Shown piece after piece: positions 54,275 through 63,930 of a stretch of DNA of 64,000 nt. This DNA is from Metellina segmentata (lineage: Eukaryota > Arthropoda > Arachnida > Araneae > Tetragnathidae): the NCBI GenBank assembly GCA_947359465.1, contig OX375879.1, positions 92,925,078 through 92,989,077 of the forward strand, in the 5' to 3' direction. The position numbers were made by a program, and so were the translations under genes. Within the stretch, counting starts at the first letter, position 1, and each line of letters starts with the position of its first letter. The notes beneath the pieces are model-generated. The model was not told the origin of the DNA. It searched no databases and was given only the letters and a program-made list of their open reading frames with translations.

Positions 54275-54578
54275 TTGGTAATTTTTAATTAACATCGTAC
54301 TAGAGCAACACAACGGGCTATTGACGAAGGTCCGGGATAAATCTCTTAAGGGAAAGATCCGAGGACAACACCTCGCAATTTTGAACCACGGTCAGATGAC
54401 GAGGTAACACCTGAGCTGGCACCCCACTCTCCAAACTTCCATACCAACCCAACGTGAGGACTTTCGATCACGACAGATTTAAGGCGTACCAGCCGCCTAT
54501 GCACCACACGCTTACAAACATCCATGACCGGACCCGGATTCAAACAAGGAACCTTCCGATCCAGAGGCTAACACCTTA
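54275..54578 (-). mobile_element. SINE-A, first member of a tandem dimer
   Basis: On the minus strand the body from GGCGGCTGGTACGCCTTAAA to ACGATGTTAATTAAAAATT is complete. The head keeps the B-box region (TTTGAATCCGG) but stops before the A box, at TAAGGTGTTAGCCTCTGG, where the second SINE's 3' end is joined directly. Confidence 0.9.
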
Positions 54579-54870
54579 GTAGACAGTTTTAACAGTTTAG
54601 TAGAGCAACACAACGGGCTATTGACGACGGTCCGGGATCAATCCCCACAAAGTAATTTTGAACCACGGTAAGATGACGAGGCAACACCTGAGCTGGCACC
54701 CCACTCTCCAAACTTTCACACCAAAACAACGTGAGGACTTTCGACCACGACAGATTAAAGGTGCACCAGCAGCCCCTGTGCTTACAAACATCCATGCTCG
54801 GACCCGGATTCGAACCAGGAACCTTCCGATCCAGAGGCTAACACCTTAACCACTATACCGGTTGGTCGGC
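54579..54870 (-). mobile_element. SINE-A, second member of the tandem dimer
   Basis: It has a complete head (GCCGACCAACCGGTATAGTG, TAAGGTGTTAGCCTC, B box GGTTCGAATCC) and a slightly shortened body (about 25 bp missing after CAAACATCCATGC on the plus strand). Its 3' end carries the TAGTAGACAGTTTTAACAGT insertion. GTAACAGCCACGGTAA (54259) and GTAATAGCTGCTGTAA (54871) may be a decayed target duplication enclosing both SINEs. Confidence 0.9.
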
Positions 54871-54959
54871 GTAATAGCTGCTGTAACACGGTTAGAAGGA
54901 TAGCGTATTATAAACCGGATGGTTGAGAGCTTGAAACTCGATCTATCCAGGTACCGAAT

Positions 54960-55195
54960 GAGGAGACTGGTGCACGTTATATTAGTCGTGGAATCAATTG
55001 CTCTCGCGTTGACATGGTGTGTAAGTTTTCGAGTGGAGTGATAGCTCAGTTGTTGACCTCTTCATCTGATTGTGATTCGAAATTAAGTGGTGTTGTTCTC
55101 GATCTTTCCTTTCGCGATTCACCGCGGACCGTCGACAATAGCCCGACGTGTTGCTCCAGTGCGACGTTAATTCAACTACCTACCTTCCCTGCCGA
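54960..55195 (+). mobile_element. SINE-A-related copy, diverged
   Basis: GACTGGTGCACGTTATATTA, GTCGTGGAATCAATTGC, TAGCTCAGTTGTTGACCTC, GGTGTTGTTCTCGATC, CAATAGCCCGACGTGTTGC and GTGCGACGTTAATTCAACTA match the body. It resembles the version inside the 262-bp array (GTTGACCTC, TTCAACTACC) more than the full-length copies, so two body subfamilies exist. Confidence 0.8.
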
Positions 55196-55344
55196 CTTGT
55201 AAGCACTGCTTTCGTTTTTGGCATTGAGCGATGAACAGAAAACGAGAATCCGCTTCAAATACGGTAGTTGCGTAAGGGCTTAGTTTAAGTTTCAACCTAC
55301 CTTCTAAACCCTAAAAAAAGTGTGACCCTACCCCTTTAAATAAT

Positions 55345-55460
55345 AGACTCGTTCAAATCCGTGATTCAACTGCCAATTTGCAAGAGTCAGCCTATAAGCC
55401 GCCGTTGCTCTTAACAGGGACAATCGTCAACATCCATATGCTAACAAACCTGTAAGCGAG
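55345..55460 (-). mobile_element. SINE-B fragment
   Basis: On the minus strand GGATGTTGACGATTGTCCCT, TTAAGAGCAACGGCGGC and the preceding TTTGTTAGCATAT parallel the GTTGGTGATTGCCCC and AGGAGTAATGG blocks of 7155-7345. Diverged and short. Confidence 0.45.
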
Positions 55461-55464
55461 CCTG

Positions 55465-56485
55465 AGAACATTGCAAATATACGATGTGACTATTATACCA
55501 GATGGGCTTCTGGAACAGATATTAATTTTGCAAAATAACGGATTAAATATATACCATAGATCTAAACAAATAAATGAAAAATCCCTCCTTTGTTTTCTTA
55601 AATTGTTTTACATCACACACTAACTAAGTATTGGCAAATAAAGGTGTTTCTACTATGTGTTTTAAACTAGCAGTCAAATCTTTTCTCATCTTAGAAATGG
55701 AAATAATTCATGTCAAATGGCTTGTATATATACGTATTTATATATGCAGTTAATGGAATCTCTATTTTTAACCCTAATCACATTTACGTGACTAGACTGT
55801 AAACACTAGATTCAAGATTAGCAGATTGTTGTATCATAATACACATTGTGAGTCGATATAATTCGTTTTAAATGATGAATATTCTGTAATACGTCAATTC
55901 TTAATAGTTATACCGAAAATTATATTTACGGATTAAATTAATTTCAAGCAAACTCTGTAAAAATGGTTTTCCTGCATGTCTACACTGTATATGTAGAAAA
56001 AAATGTTTTTCACAGTGTAATTTATTTAACTGATTAAATTAATGTAAATTATCTTAACATCTTTGAATTGATAAAATATTTCACAATTTAAGAAAAAGAA
56101 TGTTTTATGAATTATTTTGCACTACAAGTACGCAACAAACAAGCGAACAAACAGACATGTATGGTTATTTTCTACTACTGCATATCTTGCTTACCTTGAT
56201 CTTATGTAATCTACCTTGATCTTCATATCTTGCCTACCTCTACTATTTTAGTTGGAGCATTATTTTCACTAATCATAAGATTTACGAATACAGTCAGATT
56301 TAGTTATCAGTATATGTTGCTTAAATAATTGATTTACGTACCTGCAGTAACGTTTTTTTTTTTTTATTTAATCCTCCAACTCCTCAAGATATGACGAATT
56401 TTGGCTATTATGTGATATCTGATCGTCCAGATATTGACTTTTTTTTATGGAGAGATCAAAATATGGTGTTTTTTCTAATGGCGAG
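55465..56485. other. AT-rich DNA with an orphan Tc1 terminus
   Basis: At 55776-55802, AATCACATTTACGTGACTAG followed by ACTGTA is a diverged copy of the terminal repeat of the 27894-28776 Tc1 element, with no partner nearby. ACCTTGATCTT is duplicated near 56195-56225. Otherwise nothing recognised. Confidence 0.45.
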
Positions 56486-56490
56486 ATATA

Positions 56491-57993
56491 CAGGGTGGTC
56501 CCGAATTCATGGTACAAACTTTAATGGTAGGTACAGGACATTGTAACAATGATTTATTGTATAGGAATGTATAGTCGCAAGTGACGCGGTGAGGCGAAAA
56601 CAGGGGAAATAACGGCCGAAAGGAAAAACAAAGATTTTATTGAAAGCGTTGTTGACAAGTGTCATGTTTACAGTAATTGTTCAAAATTGCGTCCACCAGT
56701 ATCGATACATGCTTGACAGCGTCGGTGGAGCGATTGGCGTACACGTTCAAAGATGCCTGGTATTTCACGCACACCTGCAGCAGCTACAGATAAGCGAGCG
56801 ACGAGATCATCATCTGAGTCAACTGGAGTCTCATAAACAAGATGCTTTAGATGTCCCCATAAAAAGTAATCGAGGCTCGATAAATCGGGAGATCGGGGTG
56901 GCCAAGGGACTGGTCCACCACGCCCAATCCATCGAGTACCAAACGTGGCATTCAGGTAATTCCGTACATCAATGCTGAAGTGTGCTGGCGCCCCATCGTG
57001 CTGAAACCACATGTGGTTACGAATGGCGATCGGAACATCATGCAGCAGTTGTGGTAACACTTCTTTCAGAAAAATAAGATAGCTTCCGCCAGTGAGCCGC
57101 GTGGGTAGTAAGTATGGGCCAATCAAAAAGTCGTTCACAATACCAGCCCACACATTAATACTGAAACGTTGTTGAAACGCATGTCGACGCGTTGCATGTG
57201 GATTATCAGTTGCCCACACATGGAAATTGTGCGCATTAAAGACACCTTCGCGTGAAAATGTCGCTTCATCTGTAAATAGCACATAATCTACGAAATCCGG
57301 CTGCAACGCACATTGCTGCATCACCCACAGGCAGAAGTTCACGCGGCGAGGATAATCTGCCGGATTCAATGCTTGTACTTTCTGAAAATGGAAGGGGTGT
57401 AAGCGATTTTCGTTTAACACTCTGCATACAGTCTGATGACTCACACCTACGTCACGCGCAACAGTTCTTGTGCTTGACTCGGGTCTATCAGCCACAATGT
57501 TCAAGATGCTTTCTTCCAGCCTTGGAGTGCGTACAGCTCTTACTCGACCAGCGCCATGTCTGTTGACGTCGAACGCACCTGTTTCACAAAGTTGACGATG
57601 TAACCGTTGAAAAATTCTATGATCCGGCATTCGTCGATCAGGATACTCCGCGCGATACATTCGTAACGCAGCTCTGCCGTTACCATTTGCACGGCCGTAC
57701 ATGTAATGCATGTCTGCTTTTTCTGCATACGTAAAGTCACCCATCGTCTACGGCAGCACAATTGTGAATGGCGCTTTTCCCTACTGCGATGCATCATGTT
57801 CAACAGCGGCTAGACATCTACTGCCCTCTACCGGCAATGATACCAACCGATCACTCCATTTCTCTTTCCTTTTATTTCCCCTGTTTACGCCTCACCGCGT
57901 CACTTGCGACTATACATTCCTATACAATAAATCATTGTTACAATGTCCTGTACCTACCATTAAAGTTTGTACCATGAATTCGGGACCACCCTG
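56491..57993 (-). mobile_element. Intact DD41D Tc1/mariner-superfamily transposon
   Basis: The terminal inverted repeats are about 120 bp (56491-56610 and 57874-57993) and differ at a single visible base (GGCGAAAAC versus GGCGTAAAC). TA flanks each end (56489-56490, 57994-57995). Between them is one uninterrupted transposase gene on the minus strand. Total 1,503 bp. Long, almost identical ends and an open frame imply recent transposition. This is the only plausibly autonomous element in the window. Confidence 0.95.
56668..57744 (-). CDS. DDE transposase, DUF4817-type N-terminus, DD41D
   Basis: This 358-residue protein should cut out and reinsert its own element by binding the 120-bp ends. 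Residues 1-60 (MGDFTYAEKADMHYMYGRAN onward) match the DUF4817 helix-turn-helix found in arthropod transposases. A second HTH lies at about 92-112 (TRTVARDVGVSHQTVCRVL). The DDE core shows Asp159 (VLFTDEATF), Asp250 (FQHDGAPAHF) and Asp292 in SPDLSSLDYFLWGHLK, 41 residues after Asp250. The third residue is Asp as in mariners, not Glu as in Tc1. The Met at 57744 is the natural start, 129 bp inside the right terminal repeat. No intron, stop or frameshift is visible. No TATA box or poly(A) signal was assigned. Whether it is active is inferred from completeness only. Confidence 0.92.
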   Translation of the reverse strand: MGDFTYAEKADMHYMYGRANGNGRAALRMYRAEYPDRRMPDHRIFQRLHRQLCETGAFDVNRHGAGRVRAVRTPRLEESILNIVADRPESSTRTVARDVGVSHQTVCRVLNENRLHPFHFQKVQALNPADYPRRVNFCLWVMQQCALQPDFVDYVLFTDEATFSREGVFNAHNFHVWATDNPHATRRHAFQQRFSINVWAGIVNDFLIGPYLLPTRLTGGSYLIFLKEVLPQLLHDVPIAIRNHMWFQHDGAPAHFSIDVRNYLNATFGTRWIGRGGPVPWPPRSPDLSSLDYFLWGHLKHLVYETPVDSDDDLVARLSVAAAGVREIPGIFERVRQSLHRRCQACIDTGGRNFEQLL

Positions 57994-57997
57994 TATT

Positions 57998-59025
57998 GTC
58001 CATCGATATCTGGCCACTTTTTTCTAATTATTAGAAATCTCGTCCACGACAACTACCAGGAGCGAATATGAATTATTTTTAAAGAAGTTTTACGAACATA
58101 ATAAAAACAAAATGATAACAATACACTCATAATTGATGGATTTCAAATGGTATTTTAATTAAATCCAAACTAACTTACAATAAGAGATGAAAGGTAACAC
58201 TGTCATAAACAGATAAACGTAATACACCTGCAGCAGTTATACAATTGAACGCTTACTCCAGATCAGTATATTGCGTGTTCAAATCACGTCCAGGTCACCA
58301 CTTGTGAAAATAAATAGATGAGGCAAGTTGCCACAAATCGTTTTGATCTGAGATTTTACGAGTATTTAGGAGAATTAACAAGACCTTCTTTTCTACTTAC
58401 AGCATACTAAATAAGTAGACATCATAATAAAGAAAAAAAGCAAATAAGGCGGGAAATAAACAATAGTATTTTTAATTCATGTAGAACACGATTCAGAAAT
58501 CGCGCTCGTGATCTAAATTACTTAAAAAAATCCCATTCGAAAGATATTTCTATCCGCTCTAGCTGTTTCTTCTTTTTGTTGGGATGTCTGCGTATTAAAT
58601 GTACTGTAAATAGAAATTAGTATGTGGTAAATACTGAATAAAACATCAAGTTATATCAAAAAGATTTATAGCATATCCCCATATAAATTTATTTCCCCAA
58701 CAAACACTTCAGCACAGATGCCTAATGGAGTCGAAGCATTCAATAAATTTAACTAATTCAATAAATCGGACAGAATATGGCTTGTCTAGTGTGACAAACA
58801 TTTTCTACAGATATTGGTAAACGTAAAGTGTACTATTCTTTCCTCGAGCTCAGATAATAATTTGGAATTGAATCCCGTATTCATTGGTATTGGATGTTTG
58901 TAACTGTTCGGAATTCCACTTCATGTCGTAGGTTCCTGTCTAATTAGATCTAGTGGCTGGAAAAGGACAAACAAAAGACTAACGCATGAAATAGCTCTTT
59001 CTCAAATTATTCATTGAAAGGGTTA
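57998..59025. other. AT-rich DNA without recognised feature
   Basis: A weak SINE-head-like phrase (ATTGAATCCCG, then TTGGATGTTTGTAACTG) lies near 58870-58905 but has no A box or body. Nothing else. Confidence 0.4.
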
Positions 59026-59028
59026 ATC

Positions 59029-59405
59029 GAGCCGCTGTAGCTCAGTCAGTAGAGCGTCTTGCTCGCATCGGAAGGGTTGTAGGTTTTGTCCTCATCGGAG
59101 CCTGCAATTCTGATGGTTGCGAGATCGGCGCTTGGACCTGGATAAAGACCGTCATGTTCGCAAATGGTGGCTGGGGCGCGTTAAATAGGTCGTGGTACAA
59201 AGTCCCCCATGTTCCCATACCAAATCAATACCTCTGGGGGTACTTGATCAGGGGGTTATCGGGATCTAAATTACGATGTGAGTGAATGGATGTGTGAAAG
59301 GGACCTTCCTGTAATACGGATGCGTCATGCATGAAGAAGTCCAACCCTCCGGGGCAATGGCACCCCCAATTGGGACATATATGGTCCGCACGACAACAAC
59401 AACAA
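59029..59405 (+). mobile_element. tRNA-derived SINE of a separate family (SINE-D)
   Basis: The head GCCGCTGTAGCTCAGTCAGT, continuing AGAGCGTCTTGCTCGC, has a canonical tRNA D-arm/A box (TAGCTCAGTCAG). Its B box is decayed to GTAGGTTTTGTCCTC. The body has GGCTGGGGCGCGTTAAATAG and GTCGTGGTACAAAGTCCCCC (shared theme with SINE-A), then a GC-rich part (CAACCCTCCGGGGCAATGGC). It ends in GCACGACAACAACAACAA, a short repeat tail of the kind used by LINE-mobilised SINEs. About 377 bp, apparently complete. Confidence 0.8.
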
Positions 59406-59409
59406 GGGG

Positions 59410-60285
59410 TTAATCAAATTATTCATGATCATCTAAGGGGTTTCGATGAGATATCTCGTTAAGATATGATACATTTTTCTAACGGCACATCTCGTAAGAA
59501 AGGATATAGCCGATTGTTTTATGATGACTAGATCAAGATCTATCCAACTTTCTTCAAATGACGACATTTGCTCAATACAATCACCAGGAGGGTTAAATTC
59601 ACCAATCAGATTCTATACAAATAATACTCTGTCGTGGCGATATTTTAGTAATAAAATCCAATCATCAGCATTCGTGGAAACGTCTCTGAAAATACTGGTG
59701 GTGAGAGTAAACAAAATGCCGCAACTAATGATTATAAGGAACTGAAAACGCTTTCGCTGATTAAGTTATAAATATTTACGTCAAAAGCCAAAGTGCCGCA
59801 ATGTGCTTATTATAAAAGTCTTGCCTTCGAACCCTCCAGCTAGGGTAAACAGATCCATTATTACCAGACTTGAAAACAAACCCTTGCTGTTCGACGCTGA
59901 GCCCATTACCCATATCCCATTAGCGACCATGACCCCATGAGTCAAAAAGAATGCTCACGAGGATCTCTCGAACACAATGCGCCTCCAAACAGAACCTGAG
60001 CAGAATTCGTCGAGTTTCGAAATTCGGAGTATCTTTTGAAGTTGAAGAAAGCTGATTCTGGCGTCCTGGGCTTTGAGGTACTTATGCTGTTTTGGGCCTA
60101 TCAGCGTTTTTTCGAGCCGAAGAGCCCACCCGAGGGGCTGACTCTGTTTCGGGGGAACTTTTGTTTGAAGTTTACTCTGTAAATACTCCAAGGAGGGGAA
60201 GTAAACAGAGTTGGATTTCCTCAGATGGAAGAAAAGATTGTCCTTATATTCTTTTCCTTCTCAGTGTGCTTGAGTCGCGGTCATT
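59410..60285. other. Unassigned; GC-richer frame pair at 59955-60260
   Basis: Overlapping frames of 78 codons (minus, 59955-60191) and 65 codons (plus, 60092-60289) lie in a patch less AT-rich than its surroundings. Neither is recognised. The minus frame (SKLQTKVPPKQSQPLGWALR) could be a decayed coding relic. Confidence 0.3.
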
Positions 60286-60288
60286 ATG

Positions 60289-60850
60289 AAGTAGATTGGT
60301 AGGTTCTACTTCAGGATACTCTGGATTAAATGTTTTGTTGTCGTTGTCCTTATACTACATTCTACTATAGACGTTTTTAATGAATAAAAGTACAGTGAAA
60401 CTTTGATAAACCGCCTGTTTCTGTTAACCGTCAGTCCGTTATAAAGGAACAACTCTCGAGTCTCCAAAAAAAAATGATTGACTATTTTAAAATTGGAATG
60501 TGTATGCACGTCTACAGCGTACGTTCATGTAACAACATGTACTATACTATTCTTAATGTAAATTGTATATTGTTTGTTTCTGTTAAATAAAATACGTGTA
60601 TGTACTGAGCATTTCCAGTTCGTAAAGTGCATTTTTTATCATTCGTTCCTATGCAATAGATAGGTAGTGGGTTGTTTAGATTTTTCTGCTATCCATCTAT
60701 TCGATTAACCGTCAAGGTCACGACCCTAACGGCTTATCGAAGTTTCACTGGTGATTATAATTGGATTACTATGTAAATGAAACATACAACGAAGGATATT
60801 TTCTTTGTCACTTCAATATTAATGAATTTAGATTCAACTAGACGCTTCTT
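60289..60850 (+). repeat. Duplicated segment, copy 1, split by a MITE
   Basis: AGATTGGTAGGTTCTACTTC, GTCGTTGTCCTTATACTACA, TTCTACTATAGACGTTTTTA, then after the MITE ATTATAATTGGATTACTATG, CGAAGGATATTTTCTTTGTC and AGATTCAACTAGACG. The same series is at 61393-61585. Confidence 0.75.
60393..60750. mobile_element. pogo/Tigger-type MITE
   Basis: The left end CAGTGAAACTTTGATAAACC and the right end (reverse complement CAGTGAAACTTCGATAAGCC) are pogo/Tigger-like inverted termini. TA precedes the left end (60391-60392); the right TA has mutated. It has no coding capacity in 358 bp. The paralogous site at about 61487-61493 lacks it. Confidence 0.82.
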
Positions 60851-61049
60851 TTCCAATTGGACAGCATTCATTATGGTACTACGAGTGGGATACGCGAATC
60901 AACCTGGAATAAACTACGAATCAACCTGGTGCACCACTGGAGACGTGTTCACGTTACACCAGACAAACAATCCACACATTGTAGGCATGTTCCTCAATTT
61001 TAGAGAGACAGTATATTCATTCCAGACAGGCAAACATAGTACATGTCGA

Positions 61050-61117
61050 ACAAATTATCCATACCAGGAACCTTTCGATCCAGAATCCTGCTACTAGACC
61101 GATTGGTCGGTGTTTCA
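61050..61117 (-). mobile_element. SINE-A head fragment
   Basis: The minus strand begins ACACCGACCAATCGGTCTAG and passes GATCGAAAGGTTCCTGGTAT, the interval between the A and B boxes of SINE-A. The body is not recognisable beyond this. Confidence 0.55.
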
Positions 61118-61392
61118 ACTAGACATAGAAAGTTGAATTATTCACGGTCCTGTTCTCATCGGTGGTTACCCCTTTAAGAAATTCCTCTGAAAGGCTAGAA
61201 TCTTATAATAATTGCCCTTATAATGGATTATACAACGCGGTTTCAATGAATAAATTTGCGATTAATATTGGATGTTATCTAATTTAACATTAAAGCGAAG
61301 AATGTTTTAACTACCTTGACGCTTCAGAATTCAGCCTTCGCGTAAAAATGAAAGGTTAAATTATTTATGCTATATCTCCATCTCTCTATATA

Positions 61393-61585
61393 TAGATTGG
61401 TAGCATCTTTTTAAGGACATTCCTTTGGATTCGGTTTTTTATAGTCGTTGTCCTAATACTATATTTTACTACTCGCTTTTAACGAATAGTGCTTACAATT
61501 GGATCTTATATAAGAAAAATTAAGCGAAGGATATTTCATTTGTCACCCTAACGCTACTGAATTCAAACTCAATTAGACATTGAAA
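61393..61585 (+). repeat. Duplicated segment, copy 2 (empty site)
   Basis: AGATTGGTAGCATCTTTTTA, GTCGTTGTCCTAATACTATA, CTACTCGCTTTTAACGAATA, GTGCTTACAATTGGATCTTA, GCGAAGGATATTTCATTTGT and TCAATTAGACATTGAAAG parallel copy 1, without the MITE. A third, weaker relative may lie at 61110-61300. Confidence 0.75.
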
Positions 61586-61599
61586 GATAAATTATTTGT

Positions 61600-61805
61600 G
61601 AAAAAGATTCAATGGTCACTTGTTCTTATGTTAGTATGGTGTGGAATTTTGGAGATAGAGAGAGATAGTTCCTGCTCAGGTGCTGCGTATGATCGTGGTT
61701 CAGAATTGACAGGTTCATGTTATCGTGGTTCAGAATTACGAGGTATTGTCCTCACTATAACACGATGCGATGCTTCACTGCGATGTAAATTTAACGACCT
61801 AGTTA
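61600..61805 (+). mobile_element. SINE-A body fragment, diverged
   Basis: GTATGGTGTGGAATTTTGGA, CTGCTCAGGTGCTGCG, a duplicated ATCGTGGTTCAGAATT, ACGAGGTATTGTCCTCA and TTCACTGCGATGTAAATTTA match the body in order. The head is absent, and the GTGGTTCAGAATT segment is duplicated in tandem. Confidence 0.6.
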
Positions 61806-61869
61806 GTCATTCTTTTAGCAGTGCAATAATTGAAATAATAAAAAACTAGTTGGAATTAATATACCAAAA

Positions 61870-62439
61870 CACTGCCCTACAATAATGGACCGGACGCCAG
61901 CGGATTTGCATAAAATCCGACTACTTATCAAGGGGTGTTTTTCGTGGTATGTCCTGGGATCTTTGCATGTTGTTCCTGGTCAATTGAAAGCCGACGCTTA
62001 AGTGAACATTTTGGACAATCAGGTTCTTCTTACGCTCTGGAAATTTTATGGAATGGTCGAATGGTATTTCAGGACCGACAAAGCCCCATGTCATGTTGCA
62101 ACCTTTGCCAAGCAGTGGTATCAAGATATGAATGCAAAATGTCTTCTCTGGCCTGCTCTGAATCCTGACCTAAACCCCATAGAACATTTGTGGTACGAGT
62201 TAGAGCGACGCTTACGTACCAGTGAACCACGTACGATATCTATAGCTGAGCTGGCGACATTATTGCAGCAGGAATGGACACAAATATCCATAGCTGTGTA
62301 TCAAACTCTTGTTGAAAGTATGTCCAGAAGGGTTGCTAGTGTAATTGCAGCATGTGGGAGACCACCCGCATATTAAAGCACGTACTTTTTCACTTGTACC
62401 ATCACACCTTGTTGTTCGGTCCATTATTGTAGGGTAGGG
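61870..62439 (+). mobile_element. Internally deleted Tc1-like transposon, copy 2
   Basis: Ends CACTGCCCTACAATAATGGA and the complementary CCATTATTGTAGGGTAGGG define 570 bp. TA follows the right end (62440-62441); the left TA has mutated to AA. It shares terminal and subterminal sequence (ACGCCAGCGGATTTGCATAA) and transposase remnant with 3096-3613, and is likewise missing the N-terminal half. Confidence 0.87.
61938..62376 (+). pseudogene. Tc1-like transposase, C-terminal part (DD34E)
   Basis: The open part from 62002 reads NILDNQVLLTLWKFYGM, then FRTDKAPCHVATFAKQWY with the second catalytic Asp, and LNPDLNPIEHLWYELERRLR with the Glu, 34 residues after the Asp. It ends with LVESMSRRVASVIAACG. 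Upstream, SWDLCMLFLVN with stops shows decay. The usual QDNAPCH reads TDKAPCH. The first Asp and DNA-binding domains are missing. Confidence 0.87.
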
Positions 62440-62444
62440 TATAT

Positions 62445-63580
62445 GAAAATTAATTTGTCTTGTTGTTGATGTTGACGTGTGTCTCCTGAACTGTGAAACA
62501 CAAGATCAGGCCCAGTGATCAAAAGTAGGACAGACACAGAAGAAGAATACAGGTTTTTATTATTTTACAAACACTCATATTGATCACTGGTAAAGACATT
62601 TGCAGCTATTCACTTTTTGGTGAGGAACCACTTAAGTGGGAGTCTGACTTCTTCCTATTTGTCTTGTTATAAATACAAATAGAAGTGAGGCGTTGAAAAT
62701 TAGACGCATATTTTAAGGCACACTTTTTAATTACATTTTTAAATAACCTCACTATAAATACAATTTCAGTGCCTAATAATAAAATGCCAAATGTTTAACA
62801 AAATATTTATATGTTGATTTTTAATTACGCTAAGAGCAACTCATAGCGAAAATAATTATGCAAAAAGTTTATCTCTCCTTCTTAGGTCGACTTATTTAAT
62901 TACCACTGCATCGATAGCTTTTATATTAAAATAGGAAATTTTTATTAAGTTCTGCAAAATATTTTGGTGGGTGAATTTTTTCTTTACATACAATCTTGTT
63001 TTTTTTATAGCATTATTGTTTTTTCATTCTATGAACTATGGTTGAAAGCGCAGTAATGAAATAAGGGAAATTTGATTTGAGCTTCCTAAGGTGCAGATTT
63101 TTACAAAATTAAGAATGTTAATTTTCCTTAGTTATTTCCGTTTTTGTATTTTTTCTCTATCTTTTCTCTTTATTCCCAGTCTCCTTTTTCGTTTTATTTC
63201 TGAATTCTTTTAATTTTCTGTTTTATCATCTCTCATTTCTCTCCGGTGTTTTAGATATTATTGTAGAAATGATATATATATATATATTACGAAATTAACA
63301 TGGTTTGTTGAAAATTGTACAGAGAACAATAAGAAGAAGATTTTTTTTTCTGATGCGACTGTTCGTTTAAGGTGTATTAAGCGTCAGAGTCGGAAAAAAA
63401 CGGTATTTCAAACGCAAATGAGAAAACACGAACCAATTTTGAGTCCTCAGCCGTGTCTTTTTTTTAGAGTTAACGCAAGCTACTAAACGCAAATTTTTGC
63501 AACTCGCCGAGTTTTCTTAGAAATTTCAATTTGGTTCCTGGTAATATTTTTTTAATTCGTGACAAATCGGGAAATTTGAG
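62445..63580. other. AT-rich DNA; short (TA)n at 63272-63288
   Basis: No coding or element signal. Pyrimidine-rich stretches (CTTTTCTCTTTATTCCCAG and similar) lie around 63150-63240. Confidence 0.45.
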
Positions 63581-63597
63581 TTACTTTTTTGTTAAAA

Positions 63598-63930
63598 ATG
63601 TCATATCTATAGCTTATTACAATTAGCCTTTAAATTTGAAAGCGTCACTGGTATCTCTTTCTTATGGTATAATTATTTTTGAAATTGAATAATAAATAAA
63701 TTCATGGCAATTAAAAGTTGGTCAGACAAATTTCGTTATTCTTTAGATCGTAATTTCCGATACAAAACTAAAACTGCCATTTATATAGCTTAATACGACT
63801 AACATTAAAATTTGAAAGTACTACGAAAAAGCTTAGAATGCACTCTTTCTTATGGTATGATTATTTGTAAAATTGGTTCATAAATGAATTCGATGCGATG
63901 AAAAGTAGATTTTAGTGATATTATACAAAA
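63598..63930 (+). repeat. Diverged duplication, period about 180 bp
   Basis: TATAGCTTATTACAATTAGC (63608) and TATAGCTTAATACGACTAAC (63784) begin two parallel series with AAATTTGAAAG, TCTTTCTTATGGTATAATTA / TCTTTCTTATGGTATGATTA and AAATAAATTCATGGC / AAATGAATTCGATGC. Further copies may continue past the window end. Confidence 0.7.

Noticed and set aside
59029..59101. Possible functional tRNA gene
   Set aside because: The A box is good but the B box is decayed and the acceptor ends do not pair well; a 300-bp body and an ACAACAACAA tail follow, so it is a SINE head.
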